From Cyrtodaria siliqua (Eukaryota; Mollusca; Bivalvia; Adapedonta; Hiatellidae), in assembly GCA_037043455.1 (NCBI GenBank), contig JAWPHD010007159.1, forward strand, positions 62,001 through 126,000: 64,000 nt of DNA, written 5' to 3'. Positions 44,021 to 56,005 of the stretch are shown here, in pieces. Under the pieces are notes generated by a model that made no database searches, was not told the DNA's origin, and worked only from the letters and a program-made list of their open reading frames with translations. The position numbers were made by a program, and so were the translations under genes. The stretch's first letter is position 1. Every line of letters starts with the position of its first letter.

Positions 44021-44269
44021 GGTAAGTTGTCTCTTGGAAAGCATTGCTATATTGAACACTATCTAGGGTATAGCAATATATAATACTTCAAATTTTACTT
44101 TTAAGAAAAAAAATCAAATAACATGTAAACTGTACTCAATACAAAACAGTGTTGATAATTCTGCTGGTCTCTCCATATCATGCTTCATTTCTCATGTTTC
44201 ATATTCATTTGGCAAAATTCCACCTTCTCGGCCTTCAATTGTGCTGGAGTAGTTAGTACCTCGCTGCTG

Positions 44270-44897
44270 TTTTCGGCTTAATAAAGAAAATATATCTGAT
44301 AATAACGCTTCTTTTCTTGATTTAGATCCCTCGATTGAAAATGGTAAAATAATTAGCAAAATCTATGACAAGAGAGATGATTTTAATTTTGACATTGTTA
44401 ATTATCCCCACTTGGATGGGGATGTTCCCCGAGCAACTTCTTATAGGGTGTATCTGTCTCAGCTTATTCGTTTTTCTAGAGCTTGTACTCGAGTCGAGGA
44501 CTTTAATATTCGTAATCTTTGTATAACTAAAAAGTTACTCAATCAGGGTTACCGTTACAATAAACTTCGTAAAACCTTTGCAAAATTTTATTGTCGTAAC
44601 CCTGATCTTCTTTCCACATATAAATGTAATTTAAGGACTCTTCTGCGACAAGGACTATCACAACTTGACTTCTATTGTGATGTGATTTATAAACTTCGTA
44701 AGATTCTTGGTCATGATCACTTTCATACTATCTTTGTTCAACTTGTTAAAAAGTTTATCAAAAGAGATTATGACCCTATCATTTTGCAACGTACTGCATG
44801 CTTGGTGGTGGACCCTTTTACAGTTCGCCACTTTGCTTTCCTCTTTAATTGTACGATGACCGGACAGGCTGTGGACCCTATGATGACGCCTACCTAA
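44270..44897 (+). pseudogene. Family A retroelement: C-terminal part of its reverse-transcriptase protein
   Basis: The frame runs from a stop near 44,250 to TAA at 44,895-44,897. From about 44,278 it reads a region typical of a reverse-transcriptase-type ORF found in many copies in molluscs and cnidarians: ASFLDLDPS, KIYDKRDDFNFDIVNYPHLD, SYRVYLSQLIRFSRAC, QGYRYNKLRKTFAKFYCR and ACLVVDPFTVRHFAFLFNCT. The catalytic palm lies further upstream in such proteins and is absent here, so the copy is 5'-truncated. There is no in-frame ATG before TTG at 44,412. This is the only family A copy in the window with readable coding sequence; it gives the family its orientation. The exact clade is uncertain. 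Confidence 0.75.
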
Positions 44898-45345
44898 AGC
44901 CCATTGGATCGGGGGCGTTTGATGTTTGTCCATGAACTTTCTTGTCGTGGCTTTCTAGGCTATTGTTTTTTTGTATTATATTTACACGAGCATATTTGTG
45001 TTTTACTTATATTGCCTATTGATGCTGCCTTGTTTGTTAGAGATTTGATCATGGCGGGGTTTTCTTTATTTACACTGTCCTGTTTTAATGGGATGACAGT
45101 AGGGTAAGTGTGAGGTTTGGTGCACCCTAGAACCGGTTTAAACCCCCAGTGGCCTACTTTGCCACTATCCGTTCCAAGGCGGTAGCCCTATTGTCAACCC
45201 TTTTGTGTTTGTGATGTCGTTTGCATTTTTTTTTATTACTTTTGCATTTTCGTATGTCTGTTTGCGTGTTTATTTTTGTGTTTTGTGGTTGACTGTCGTC
45301 CTTGAATGCTGCTTTCCCTGTTCGATATTTTTATCCTTCTTGTGA
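44898..45345 (+). mobile_element. Family A retroelement 3' UTR and tail (reference copy)
   Basis: It follows the coding region without a gap: TGTCCATGAACTTTCTTGTC, GCCTATTGATGCTGCCTTG, CTGTTTTAATGGGATGACAG, CCAAGGCGGTAGCCCTATTG, and the end GGTTGACTGTCGTCCTTGAA..CCCTGTTCGATATTTTTATC. All other family A copies in the window match parts of this stretch. Confidence 0.8.
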
Positions 45346-45879
45346 CGATGTTAGTCCGGCTTTCACTGAATTGAATGAACGCTTCAGACAGAAATTAGTT
45401 TGTTTTTCGTTAGGTGCATCTGAAGTATGTCTTGGCTAGTACCCACGTAGTGGTATATAGCTGAAGGAAGTATCATGGAGTACTATGCGGAGGCTGCTTC
45501 ACAATAGTATAAAATAATAGATGATATATCAGCAATGTGCCAGAAACTGTCCTCTGTAAAAGAGAAACATCAGGCGAACTGTATGTGAACAGCGAGAGTC
45601 GTCGTAGAAACATGATTTTCAGCGATGTTTCAACAAAAAGTATGTCACGACAGATAACCACCCAGTAAGAGGGACAATAGCAGAGCAGGCGGAAGACGAA
45701 GTGGTGGAACCGGAACAAATTGGAAAACTAATTGTTGAAAAGTGGACCAAAGGTTTTAAAACATAGAATAAAAAAGGCAAATGTTTTATAGATTTAGTCC
45801 AACGCATGTGTGTAAATGAAATGTAACACTAAACGTTTGTGTCTTTTTAATACTTAAACATATAACTGTTCTCTCGCAG
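45346..45879. other. Non-coding stretch
   Basis: No recognisable gene. The 60-80 codon ORFs on the minus strand lack domains. Confidence 0.4.
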
Positions 45880-46231
45880 ACATATTACTAATGTTCACTA
45901 ACTTGATAATAAAGCATTGATATGTACAAATGAGAACGAACCTGCGACTAAACATCATAGGGAAACGGCAGTAACTATTTGTTTACTTATAAAGCACATG
46001 TACAATTAGGTACATCATTTGACATATAATTTGAAAAGTTGATTTTGAGAAACCAACACTTGCAAATCAAATGGTAAACAAAGCTGTAAATGAAGATGCA
46101 TACGATAAACGTACGTGTCGATATACAAGAAAGAAACACATAACAATACGATCGTTTTAAATGTGCTTCAAAAAATGAATGAATGCAATACAGGAAACTA
46201 AAATCATTTGTACTGAAGCAGTCGTAAAATA

Positions 46232-46716
46232 CAATATTCTACGATATTGCACACATTGATATTGCACTAGAACTTTTGCTCGTGCTTGCTAAGAGCCGCG
46301 AAATAGAAATAAAGAACAACTTTCCAATAAAAATAACGGAATCCTTCCTATAGTGTCAACAAACAAATACGTGTTTTTTTCAACCTTTTATTGCAGAAAT
46401 TGATAAAATAATTGAAATGGTCATTCACCCACTGTTTTAACGTTATCGAATGGTAAACAAACTTTCGAAAATCGCTTGATGTTTTTAATGACGTCATTCG
46501 ACGTCGACGTTGTTTTCGCGCAAAATAATCATCCACACAAAATGAAACTGAATGTCAAGATAGGAATTCCATCAAAAGCTATAGAAAATAACACAAATAC
46601 AATAAAAAGTAATAGTCATACAATTAACATTGATCGAAAACAATAAGAAAGTATACAATAAAACGGTTATTAAATTTGTATGGCTAAATATTACTTGGAA
46701 CTCGTTGTTTTGGCGC
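46232..46716. repeat. 486-bp direct repeat, copy 1
   Basis: Starts CAATATTCTACGATATTGCA and ends ACTCGTTGTTTTGGCG. Contains GACGTCATTCGACGTCGACG. It interrupts S3. No ORF with a domain. Confidence 0.85.
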
Positions 46717-46857
46717 AGGACGACCATGTGTATGCAAAGTCGATGCAAGTGGTGGTAAGTATAACAGAGAGTAACAACTACAACCCATTATATTGTATAC
46801 ATATATTTATTGCATACTTTCATATTGTCCAGTTTAGTTTGCATTGAGCTAAGTATG

Positions 46858-47344
46858 CAATATTCTACGATATTGCACACATTGATATTGCACCGGAACT
46901 TTTCCCGTGCTTGCTAAGAGCCGCGAAAAAGAAATAAGGAACTACTTTCAAATAAAATAACGGAATTTTTCCTATAGTGTCAACAAAAAATACGTGTTTT
47001 TTTTTCAACCTTTTATGGCAGAAATTGATAAAATAATTGAAATGGTCACTCACCCATTGTTTTTAACATTATCGAATGGTAAACAAACTTAAGAAAATCG
47101 CTTGATGTTTTTGATGACGTCATTCGACGTCGACGTCGTTTTCGCGTAAAATAATCATCCAGACAAAGTGAAACTGAATGGCAAGATAGGAATTCCATCA
47201 ACAGTTATAAAAAAAACCACACAAATTCAAGGAAAAGCAATAGTCGTATAATTAACATTGATCGAAAATAATATGAAAGTGTGCAATGAAAATGTTATTG
47301 AATTTGTATGGCTAAATATTACTTGGAGGTCGTTGTTTTTGCGT
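46858..47344. repeat. 486-bp direct repeat, copy 2
   Basis: Same sequence as 46,232-46,716 with scattered substitutions, inserted at a second point of S3 about 140 bases further on. Confidence 0.85.
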
Positions 47345-48117
47345 TTCAATAACCTATAATATTACATTGTTATTATACGATTGTTATCACTATAATAAGC
47401 AATCTAAGACAAACATGTACCATACAAAATAAACAAATTGTATTAATTGTTCTTATAGATAAGGTTCTGTCAACTAGAAGAAGATCTGGTATTATTTTCA
47501 AAAATGCATCAGTTTGAAAATTGTGTTGATTAGACCGAAGTAGAAATTGAATGTTTTCCATTAATTAATGGAATGCGTTTATTTGTATTTGATAGTCATC
47601 CATTGTCAGGGTGAATTAATCAAAAGTGTACCATGCGTAAGTATCTCCAGACTAATGTATTTCTTCGTTGATATATCTCGTTAAATGTTCGACAGTAGCA
47701 ATCATTTCGAAACAGTTAATTCCAATATCGGCGGTATCTCATGGGAGTGCACTAGGCAAATTTGTATCAGTTCTCATTCAATGCTAGATCACACCCAGAA
47801 TTAAGCATCTACTGATCTGACAGTGGAAAGTAGTGGTGGAGTTCAGAGTCCTGTGCACTCCACGACACATTTAGATTTCAGCTGGAAATACCAAAACCAA
47901 GGAACTGTCATCTCGTTTCTCAAAGTTTATTTCTTCGACTAATTCATTAAAACGTAAACATCTATATGTATTTCTTCACTTTAAGAGACAAAGAGTCGTA
48001 AGAGCCAAATTATTTATAAAAGTGGAACAGGCAATGTAATATTCAGAGAACAGAGCCATAACAAACACATATTGAAAATGACCCATATGTAATCGTACGC
48101 GACACAACATTGATTAA

Positions 48118-48372
48118 ATGGTTGACAACAGGGGTACCGCATTCAGTGGGAAAAGGACCGTTAACATTTATCCTAACCGTTGTGTTCAACCCACAGCGGC
48201 TTTTTTGCAACTGACCGTTCCAGTGCGGTAGCCTATTGTCAACACGTTTATGTTTGATATGTAATATCTTGCATTTCATTCATCTTCGCAATTATAGTTT
48301 GTTGATGTGCGTGTGTTTGGATGACTGTGGTCCTTGAATGCTGCATTTCCTGTTCGACTGTTATATCTACTT
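48118..48372 (+). mobile_element. Family A core as a partial fold-back plus tail
   Basis: A short antisense piece (GGTTGACAACAGGGGTACCGC, 48,119) faces a sense piece (CAACTGACCGTTCCAGTGCGG near 48,210, tail GATGACTGTGGTCCTTGAAT near 48,320). A more diverged tail may follow to 48,535. Confidence 0.65.
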
Positions 48373-48535
48373 TAATATCCCAAACAGTTGTCAATCCTTT
48401 TACGTTTGTAGTATCGTGTACTTTACTTCTATACAATTATATATTCATTCTATCGTGTGTTTTTGTTGTTGTTTATTTGATCGATTGCGTTTTGTAAATG
48501 CAACTTGTTCTGTTAGACTTGACTGTATACTATAT

Positions 48536-49250
48536 TTAAATGCTGTTATTTTTTACATTTACAGATCATTTTTAACATATTTACTGTCATGCCTCTATCT
48601 GTCTTTATTTTCAATTGAATGTATGTTCATTAGTCATGGTACATTCGGGTGTTTTCGGGTTAGTGCAGGGTCCTGTTTGATTTATAGCCATCGAGTAGCG
48701 CATATAGTATCTGTATAACGGTAGAAACATATAGTTTACTAAACAGGTTTTGACTCTGTCCGATCGCAAAAACCTTTTTTCTGAGTTAAAGTCAGTTGTT
48801 ATGACCATTAATTCTGCCGGGAAATCTTGAGACATTGTACCATGTATTATAATTAAAAAAAATCAATAAATACTGAAAGAAGATCCCACTGGAGGTATAA
48901 ATACGAAGAAGAGAGAAAATTATCGGAATGAATGAGTCTGCTCATGAGAGATATTATAATGTGGAACACCGTTCACGCCCATTTGCACAGGCTGAAACGA
49001 ATGTTCAAGTCAATTTTCGACTTGATGAACACCGTGGAGAATGTTACAATAATGGATGAAACATATACTGTTTAATGAATAAGTGACTTTTTAACTATTG
49101 TTTTCAAATCCAACGCAATGAACGCATATTGGATATACATGCGTTAGCGACGTCTTAATACAGAATAAATATCAACACGCATAAAAATAGGTCTGAACGG
49201 GGCAGACACCATTTATTAAAAGCGCGTTTTTTCCATAACGCCGAACGCTA
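48536..49250. other. Non-coding stretch
   Basis: No feature recognised. Confidence 0.4.
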
Positions 49251-49257
49251 ATTTATA

Positions 49258-49460
49258 GAGAGGTGTAATTCAACTGAAGATATACGTTATTCAGTTGAAG
49301 AGTGGTGTTATTCAACTGGAGATAGGTTTAATTATGAATTGTACCACTCTTCAGTTGATGTAGACCACGCTTCAATTGAATTACACCTCTCTTCAAAGGA
49401 ATTGAACCTCTCTTCAACTGAATTGATGCTGTCTTTGACTGAATTAAACTTCTCTTTAAA
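49258..49460. repeat. Fold-back of 20-27 bp repeats centred on TTCAACTGAA
   Basis: GAGAGGTGTAATTCAACTGA (49,258) is inverted at 49,372-49,391 (with one change). A word of type TTCAACTGAA or TTCAGTTGAA recurs about eight times, and the orientation flips near 49,340. Confidence 0.75.
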
Positions 49461-49639
49461 TAACTAAAGATAGATTCAATTAATTGGGTCTATGTTAATT
49501 TGGCGTTCAATATCCTTCACACAACAAACTTATCTCGAAATAAGCAGTCAGCAAGCAAATAATGGCAACTGTGTGGTTCGCAGAATCGCGCTCCGTGCAT
49601 CTATGTCAGTGAAATATATATGAAAGTGAATTTATCGAA

Positions 49640-50440
49640 AGGTAGGTACACATTAAATATAGACTGCCCATCGGATTCTCACGTTTATATTATACCGAAT
49701 TATTTGATATTCGTTAAACTGAATTTAGTCCACCAGTTCCTCATGTATGTTGTTCGTGAGCTGGTAACCTGCAAGGTAGGCGTTAACAGTTGCATGTACT
49801 ATAATCATAGTACGCGGCTACACGTGAAATATTGCCATTTTCTTAAAACATAGTTGGTTTATTTAAGCTACTAGTATTATACTGATTATTTTAATGTTTA
49901 ATTGTTAAATGTATGATTGTATGAAAATGTACTTTGTAGTTTGAATATGCCTGACTGTGTAGTTTTGTTCAAACAACTGAGATTAACTATTGTTATTTAC
50001 AAATTTACACGTGTGTGTTAATGTCAGCATAGAGTTTAAGAGTAATCTGATACCAACATAATGTATAACCTAACCACGTACAAACCTCCATCTCTAGTTT
50101 ACCTCTAAACAAATGGTAAGTTGAAATGCTGGTCAACTCTTTGATCGTTCATTCGATTAGCTCTTGTCTATTTCACGATGAGTTTCTTGTGTATATTATG
50201 ATTAGAAACTACTTTTTAGATCAAAACAATACCCTGGTGATGACCAGCAGTCACTAAGATGTCGCATTGATTGTGATAAATAACATGCTGTTAATGACAT
50301 CTTCAAAGCCCTATGGTAATACCAATAACATGCTTCCGTTTATGAATTGCATGCTAAGCGTGTATATATCATATTTAACGGAAAGATGTGGAACAGCAAA
50401 GGATATGAATCCAAATGTAAACACGTGCGTCAGAGTCATA
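49640..50440. repeat. Diverged duplicate of 42,760-43,480
   Basis: See the partner copy for shared blocks. The ORF at 49,620-49,853 is not conserved in the partner. Confidence 0.7.
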
Positions 50441-50816
50441 TAAAAGTAACAGGTTTACATAAATGAGCCTCGCCTTTTCAATTGTTATTAGACTGCAATT
50501 TATTTTTTATGAAAACGTTTAAATAATTAATACTGTTAAGGGAGATCCTTTGGAAGCAACAAAAACAACCAAGCATATAAAGTAGCAGACTTGATTTTAG
50601 TGCGTCTGTTCATGATGGGTAATGTTAAAAGCAACATCTCCCTAGTACCGTCTTAAGTTGCATTTTACCTCAAAGTCACCTATATTTGGCTCGTTGACAC
50701 TTAAAGCTACATTGTCCCTATTGTAACTGGTAATAACACTTGTGAAGTAGTTTCAAATCGACGAACACCCCAATTGTCGATATACAAGGCGGAAATCAAT
50801 GAGTAAAACACCACAT

Positions 50817-51210
50817 ACCGAAGCATTGTGGTGTAGTGGTTAGAGCGTCTGCCTTACATTCGAGAGGTCGTGGGTTCGAGTCCCCTGACCGCGTCATACC
50901 AAATACTTTATAAATGGAGTAGTCACTTGTAACCCTTGTCTGACGAGAAAATAATAGGTAGTGCTACGACTGATTGACCAGTGTCAGAATAGTGTTACTT
51001 GGGGTATCATGTCTACTACGGCGTAGTATTCCAGTGTGGCAGCACTATAAGGAAACCATTGAGTTCGCTGCTTCAAGTAGACATATCATCACATCACACA
51101 CAAAAACACACAGATAAAAGTCCAGACTCCATTGTGCCTATAATCGTCGGGTAGGACGCCTGTCGTAGGCGGACGGACTATAATCCTTAGAAATACACAC
51201 ACACACGTAA
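50817..51210 (+). mobile_element. tRNA-headed SINE, tRNA-Val-like head
   Basis: The head has GTGTAGTGGTTAGAGCGTCT, an anticodon-like CTTACAT loop (TAC) and box B GGGTTCGAGTCC. The body has TCTACTACGGCGTAGTATTC and CAGTGTGGCAGCACTATAAG and ends in ACACACACAC. It is missing from the two related elements at 6.5 and 12.0 kb, which gives an empty site. Confidence 0.75.
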
Positions 51211-51289
51211 ACTATCTCATTTTTATTTAGCCTCCGTACAGGAAACATCGATAAATATACGGCGTCAGAATATATGTGATAAATAAAGT

Positions 51290-51366
51290 ACTTCCCTGGA
51301 ACGAGACTTGAAAGTTGCGCTTTTAAGTTTTGATGGACGTACGTTTAACCACTAGACCACGGCTAT
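51290..51366 (-). repeat. Second tRNA-like relic in the TTAA element
   Basis: The minus strand reads GCCGTGGTCTAGTGGTTAAA and, near the other end, a box B-like TTTCAAGTCTCGTTCC. The related elements at 6.6 and 12.07 kb keep only the box B half. Not a credible functional tRNA. Confidence 0.45.
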
Positions 51367-51619
51367 TTATTGGTATGTTCTAGCATTATTAACACTGCAT
51401 AGGCACTACTTAATAACTAGCTCACACACAAATCACCAAGCGCTAAATAACAAGTCGAGCTATGGTTGTTTTGAGACGGAATATTAGTTTCATATTGATA
51501 ACATATAGTATTACACCAGGCAATGTTAGTGTACATGTCCGACAACATGGACTGTATATAAATGGATAAGTTGTTTTGCCTCATAATAAATGGTATTTTA
51601 TATATCATTTTCTCAAGAT

Positions 51620-51693
51620 GCGTTATAACTATTCGATAGATAGAGCACCTGACTTGAAATCAGAAGGTCCTGTGTTCGAGTCCCGAAAGAGGC
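51620..51693 (+). repeat. tRNA-like relic in the TTAA element
   Basis: Counterpart of 6,933-7,005: ATAGATAGAGCACCTGACTT, loop with TGA, and box B-like TGTTCGAGTCCCG, which is better preserved here. Confidence 0.5.
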
Positions 51694-51895
51694 TTTTATT
51701 CTTCTGTAAAATCATAATGTTACCTGTGCGCATGTACGATGTTCACTGGTCGATTTCTATACAATAAATGATGTCCGTTGTTATATTTGCTCTAATAAAT
51801 ACCTGATTTCGACAAGAGCTTGTTAACATAAAGTTACAAATAAAAACACGTCTACAAGGAAGAAATCGATTGATATAGAGACTCTGTAGCTTTAA

Positions 51896-52297
51896 GGACA
51901 GTAAAGATAACACTATTGGGGAAATCTATACAGCCGCCACACTGTATTAAACGAACGCTGGGATAAAATGTTTAAACATAAATGAATAATGTTTGTTTAA
52001 TATTGCTATCGCGGCTATACTAAGATTGCAGCAATTTTTCAAATAAATACGCACTTCGAAAATGAAATTAGTGTTAAAGCCAAATAAAGGACGTGTTTTG
52101 TAAACATTTACAACAAACGCTAAATAAGTCTCACGTAAAAGTCCAAAATCAAACTCCAAAATCAAACTCCAAATATTTATATTTACAACCAGACCACAAG
52201 TGACACATAAACTATTGCTTTAAACCAATTGGTTTCACAATAGTATTAAAAGTAGCGAATTTACAGAATTAAAACTATACTTGTTATCATAGAAAAG
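51896..52297. other. Non-coding stretch
   Basis: No feature recognised. Confidence 0.4.

Positions 52298-52333
<36 letters not shown>
52298..52333. repeat. (GT)n microsatellite
   Basis: An uninterrupted GT run of about 18 units. Confidence 0.95.
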
Positions 52334-52334
<1 letters not shown>

Positions 52335-52720
52335 CTGATCTTCCTTACCTATGGGTTTCCTCTTTTTCATTGCACCAGCGTGGGTTTGATTCCCAGCTCT
52401 ATAACTTCTTTATCATAAACATATTATTATATTAATATATAGCTGCTTGCATCTCCCTAGCGGTGCGTTAATATTGCCTTTGCCATATAGACATCAAATA
52501 TGCAGCCAATAATATGTTTTGAACACTGACAACTGACATTATATCTTTATTATAACTTGATATTTCTTTAAGCTATTAAAACTTTATTACTAACGTCTAC
52601 TTCATGAACATAATTATTTTAAATTCCAGAACAAAATGAAGAGATGATTGCCTTTACAATGACTAATTTGACACGAACACGTATACAAAGAAAGGAGAAA
52701 CAGAGCTAATCAGGAAGAAT

Positions 52721-53215
52721 AACCATTACGTGGTCCTGCCTTAATTCCATTAAGCGATGGGAATGCTTATATAAGCAGGATTTTATAACCGATATTTCGA
52801 CAATAAAACACGTTTAAACATGTTTTACTGAGAAAAAGAAACGCGAAAACCTGTTTAAAATTACCTATAAAATGTTTTAATTTTACAATATGCTTTATTT
52901 TAACCCGAAATTAAGGTTTTATTTCATACCCCAGCCAACCAAGTGGAGTGCGTGGTCCAGTGGTAGAGCGCCGAACTCCAGATCGAGAGGTCGTGGGTTC
53001 GATCCTCGCCGCGGCCACGTTATTTATCCTTGAGCAAGATAATTATTCCACATTGCTTAGTACTGGTTCTACCCAGGAAGCCATCGAGAGTGATTAATCT
53101 AAGTTGCCATAACTTGTTTCGCAATCCATGTAAAATGAATATGTTTAAACTAAACAAAATTTTCACTTCTTGGAGAAAGGGGTATGAACGTTAATACTCG
53201 GACCGCGTAATGAAC
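52721..53215 (+). mobile_element. MITE D with an inserted SINE
   Basis: Ends ACCATTACGTGGTCC and GGACCGCGTAATGAACG are inverted repeats. The interior (GCAGGATTTTATAACCGATA, TTAAGGTTTTATTTCATACC) matches the copies at 1.4 and 62.8 kb. The SINE at 52,941-53,166 splits the right side. Confidence 0.75.
52941..53166 (+). mobile_element. tRNA-headed SINE
   Basis: The head has GGTCCAGTGGTAGAGCGCCG and box B GGGTTCGATCC, with an anticodon-like CCA. The body reads CCTTGAGCAAGATAATTATT and TACTGGTTCTACCCAGGAAG. The other MITE D copies lack it. Confidence 0.7.
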
Positions 53216-53394
53216 GTTTATCATGCGTCATTTTCATCGCGAACTTTTATATGGCATAAGCTCCATAACATCACGTTTTGCTAGACAATCCTCCCATATT
53301 TTATTAGTTGTTTACCTTATTTGTATAGGATGTAGCTAGTACTGACATTCTTGTTGCTAACGGGTATTTTAGGAGGTGTCTTTTCTGGGATATT

Positions 53395-53890
53395 GTAATA
53401 TAAACCGATGCTATGAATCATGTGGTAACAGTACCCTATTACAAAAGATAGTTTGATTATCTGGAAAGTCCCATGTCTAATGCATACATAAGCCTCGTTT
53501 TGATTAAATGAGAGACCAGGTGAGACATTTAATTGTATTTACTTGAATTTGTTATTCATATCCGATTATTATTTAACATACGTTTCATCCATATGATTTT
53601 GTTCTATTATATGGCAGAGCAAAAAAGAAAGTTTGTGCTTTTCATAAATTTGTTTGGGGATTCCCTCAAAGTGTAGGGTCATGACATTCGGACACATGAA
53701 AGTGTCATTACAAATAGGTCGTCGCCTATAACTAAGTTCCTTTTTTATATATATCTAAGTTGCATCTGTGCAGCAGGCTAATCAAGAACAATCCTGGATT
53801 TTTTGTTTACATGTCATATGGGAAAACATTAAACAGTAAGTCTATGGAAAATGCAATACTGGTCTATGACCTATAGACGCACTTGATGTT
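53395..53890. repeat. Diverged duplicate of 55,545-56,005
   Basis: Shared blocks: CCCATGTCTAAT.CATACAT.AGCCTCGTT, TTTTCATAAATTTGTTT, GTAGGGTCATGA, TTTGTTTACATGTCA.ATGGGAA. No conserved ORF. Confidence 0.75.
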
Positions 53891-54885
53891 TTTCCTTAAT
53901 ATTGCTATTTCTGGCCCAATCAGCTTGAATTATTCCATAAATACTCGCAACAGTGTGTGAATAAAAGAAACAATGCTACAATTTTGAAATTCCAAACGGA
54001 ATCAATTGTTTGCAGTTTAACTACATGTGTGTAGTTTGGGGTTTAATATGTGGGTGGCTATGATTTTCACTATCCCTTACCATATGCCATGCCCATAAGT
54101 GGATTATTGTCAATAGATAATAAATATATATCTGACTTGTTGACAATAAGCAGCAATGTTAAGTATTAAGGAAAATTTGAAATTGTATCTACATTAAAAT
54201 TATGTCTTTCGTTGTACCGAAAGCCTCCGATTCTTTAAGTTTTGTGCGCGATGATTAAGTTTACATTTTAAATCTAAAATGAACAACAATTTATGGAAAA
54301 CATCATTTATTGTGTCTTATGTTTCCTACATGCTGTTTCTTCATTAACCTAGTAATAGTCACCATGAAATGGCATACCACTAATATATCACACATTAATT
54401 TGCCTATTTTTTAGAGATAATGGTGTATGTACTATTATAATGTATAACTCTAAATTATCATTCATTTTACTGGACTTTAAATCACTGGTCAGTTAGTTGA
54501 TATATTGCTACACTAATATGGCGGTAGCCTTGCTCTTTGAGCCATAACTTCTATTTTCTCTGTGTTTTTATTTTGATATTTTACTCAAAATGTAGCAGTT
54601 AATGACTACTTGGAATGCAAATAAGCTCAATAGCAGCTTTAGGGTATATTTTTGTTCATAAAAAATGTTTGAATTTGAGAAAATGTCTTATCCTTCATAA
54701 AAAATAAAGAATTTCACGCGTGAGTGATTTTGAATTCAGAACCCGTACGTATAATTCTTTTTTGTTTAGTACACAGAAGACCATGTCTGAAAATTTTATT
54801 TGGTCAAAATAGATTAAACTCTTCAATTACTGACACATTTTTCTATTTCAGACAACGCGTCTAAAAATCATGGATGTATATAGGT
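53891..54885. other. Non-coding stretch
   Basis: No feature recognised. Confidence 0.4.
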
Positions 54886-54889
54886 TAAA

Positions 54890-55437
54890 GACAAATAAAA
54901 ATATCGGATAGGGAAAGCAGCATTAAAGGACGACAGTCAACCACAAAAACAAACACGCAAACAGACAAACGAGAAGGCAAAAGTAATAAAAAATGCAAGC
55001 GACATCACAAACACAAAAGGATTGACAATAGGGCTACAGCCTTTGAACGGTCAGTGCCAACAAAGGTCACTGGGGGTTTAAACCGGTTCTAGGGTGCACC
55101 AAACCTCACATTTACCCTACTGTCATCCCATTAAAACAGGACAGTGTAAATAGAAAAATCCCCGCCATGATCTAATCTCTAACCAACAAGGCAGCATCAA
55201 TAGGCAATATAAGTAAAACACAAATATGCTCGTGTAAATATAGTACAAAAAACAATAGCCTAGAAAGCCACAATGAAGGTACTCAGTGACTTGGCAGAAG
55301 CCAGAGCAACAAGAGAAAAAACCATTAAGGGCAAGACAGGAAAGATCATAGACAAACATCATATGCCACCGTCCCAATGGGCTTTAGGTAGTCATCATCA
55401 TAGGGTCCACAGTCTGTCCGGTAAAGGCGGTTTGAAT
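54890..55437 (-). mobile_element. Family A retroelement 3' end, antisense, longest copy
   Basis: It matches nearly the whole 3' UTR of the reference copy, from GGGAAAGCAGCATTAAAGGA (tail) to CATAGGGTCCACAGTCTGTC, which is the end of the coding region. The frame itself is not present. Confidence 0.85.
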
Positions 55438-55544
55438 GCATGCATTTAACCAAAATGACTAAAATTCTTCACGAAAGCTTCTTGTCAGTCCATTCAGTCA
55501 GTTACATATGGTAGGTTCATATTTTGGAGAAATGTCACGACTCT

Positions 55545-56005
55545 TTTAGGTTACAGTACCCTTTGCAAAAGACAGTCAGATTGACAGAAAAAGTATATGG
55601 AAATTCCCATGTCTAATTCATACATTAGCCTCGTTATGATTGGATGAGAGACTAGGTGGGAATTTCGATTGTGTTTATTTGATTTTGTCTAAATTTATTT
55701 CGGATTATTATTTAACATAGGTTTCGAGTTTTTGATTTTTTTCTATGACATGGCAGAGTGAAACGTAAAGCGTGTGCTTTTCATAAATTTGTTTCGGGAT
55801 TCTCTCAAATTGTAGGGTCATGAACTTCGGACACATGCACGTGGCACTAAAAATAGGTCGTCACCTAAAAAGAAGTTTAAGATGTATCTAAGTCGCATCT
55901 GTGCAGCAGCACAAAATAAGCCTTTTTTTGTTTACATGTCAGATGGGAACACATTAAACAGCAAGTCTATGAAAATTACAAAAGTGATATATGACCATGT
56001 GTTTA
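55545..56005. repeat. Diverged duplicate of 53,395-53,890
   Basis: See the partner. The family A insertion at 54.9-55.4 kb lies between the two. Confidence 0.75.

Larger units (their letters stand above)
45880..48117. repeat. Segmental duplication S3, older copy of S1/S2
   Basis: It matches S1 37.6-39.3 kb in order: AATGTTCACTAACTTGATAA, AAAGCACATGT, GATGCATACGAT, ATGCAAAGTCGATGCAAG.GGTGGTAAG, TTAATTGTTCTTATAG, TTTCTTCGTTGA. It is more diverged, lacks the SINE, and is interrupted by two copies of a 486-bp repeat. Confidence 0.75.
50701..51895. mobile_element. TTAA-bordered non-autonomous transposon carrying a SINE and a tRNA-like relic
   Basis: TTAA at 50,701-50,704 and 51,892-51,895. Inverted ends are AGCTACATTGTCCCTAT and, complement of the right, AGCTACAGAGTCTCTAT. 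The interior matches 6.43-7.17 kb and 11.9-12.7 kb apart from an inserted SINE. piggyBac-type elements use TTAA targets. No transposase is present. Confidence 0.65.
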
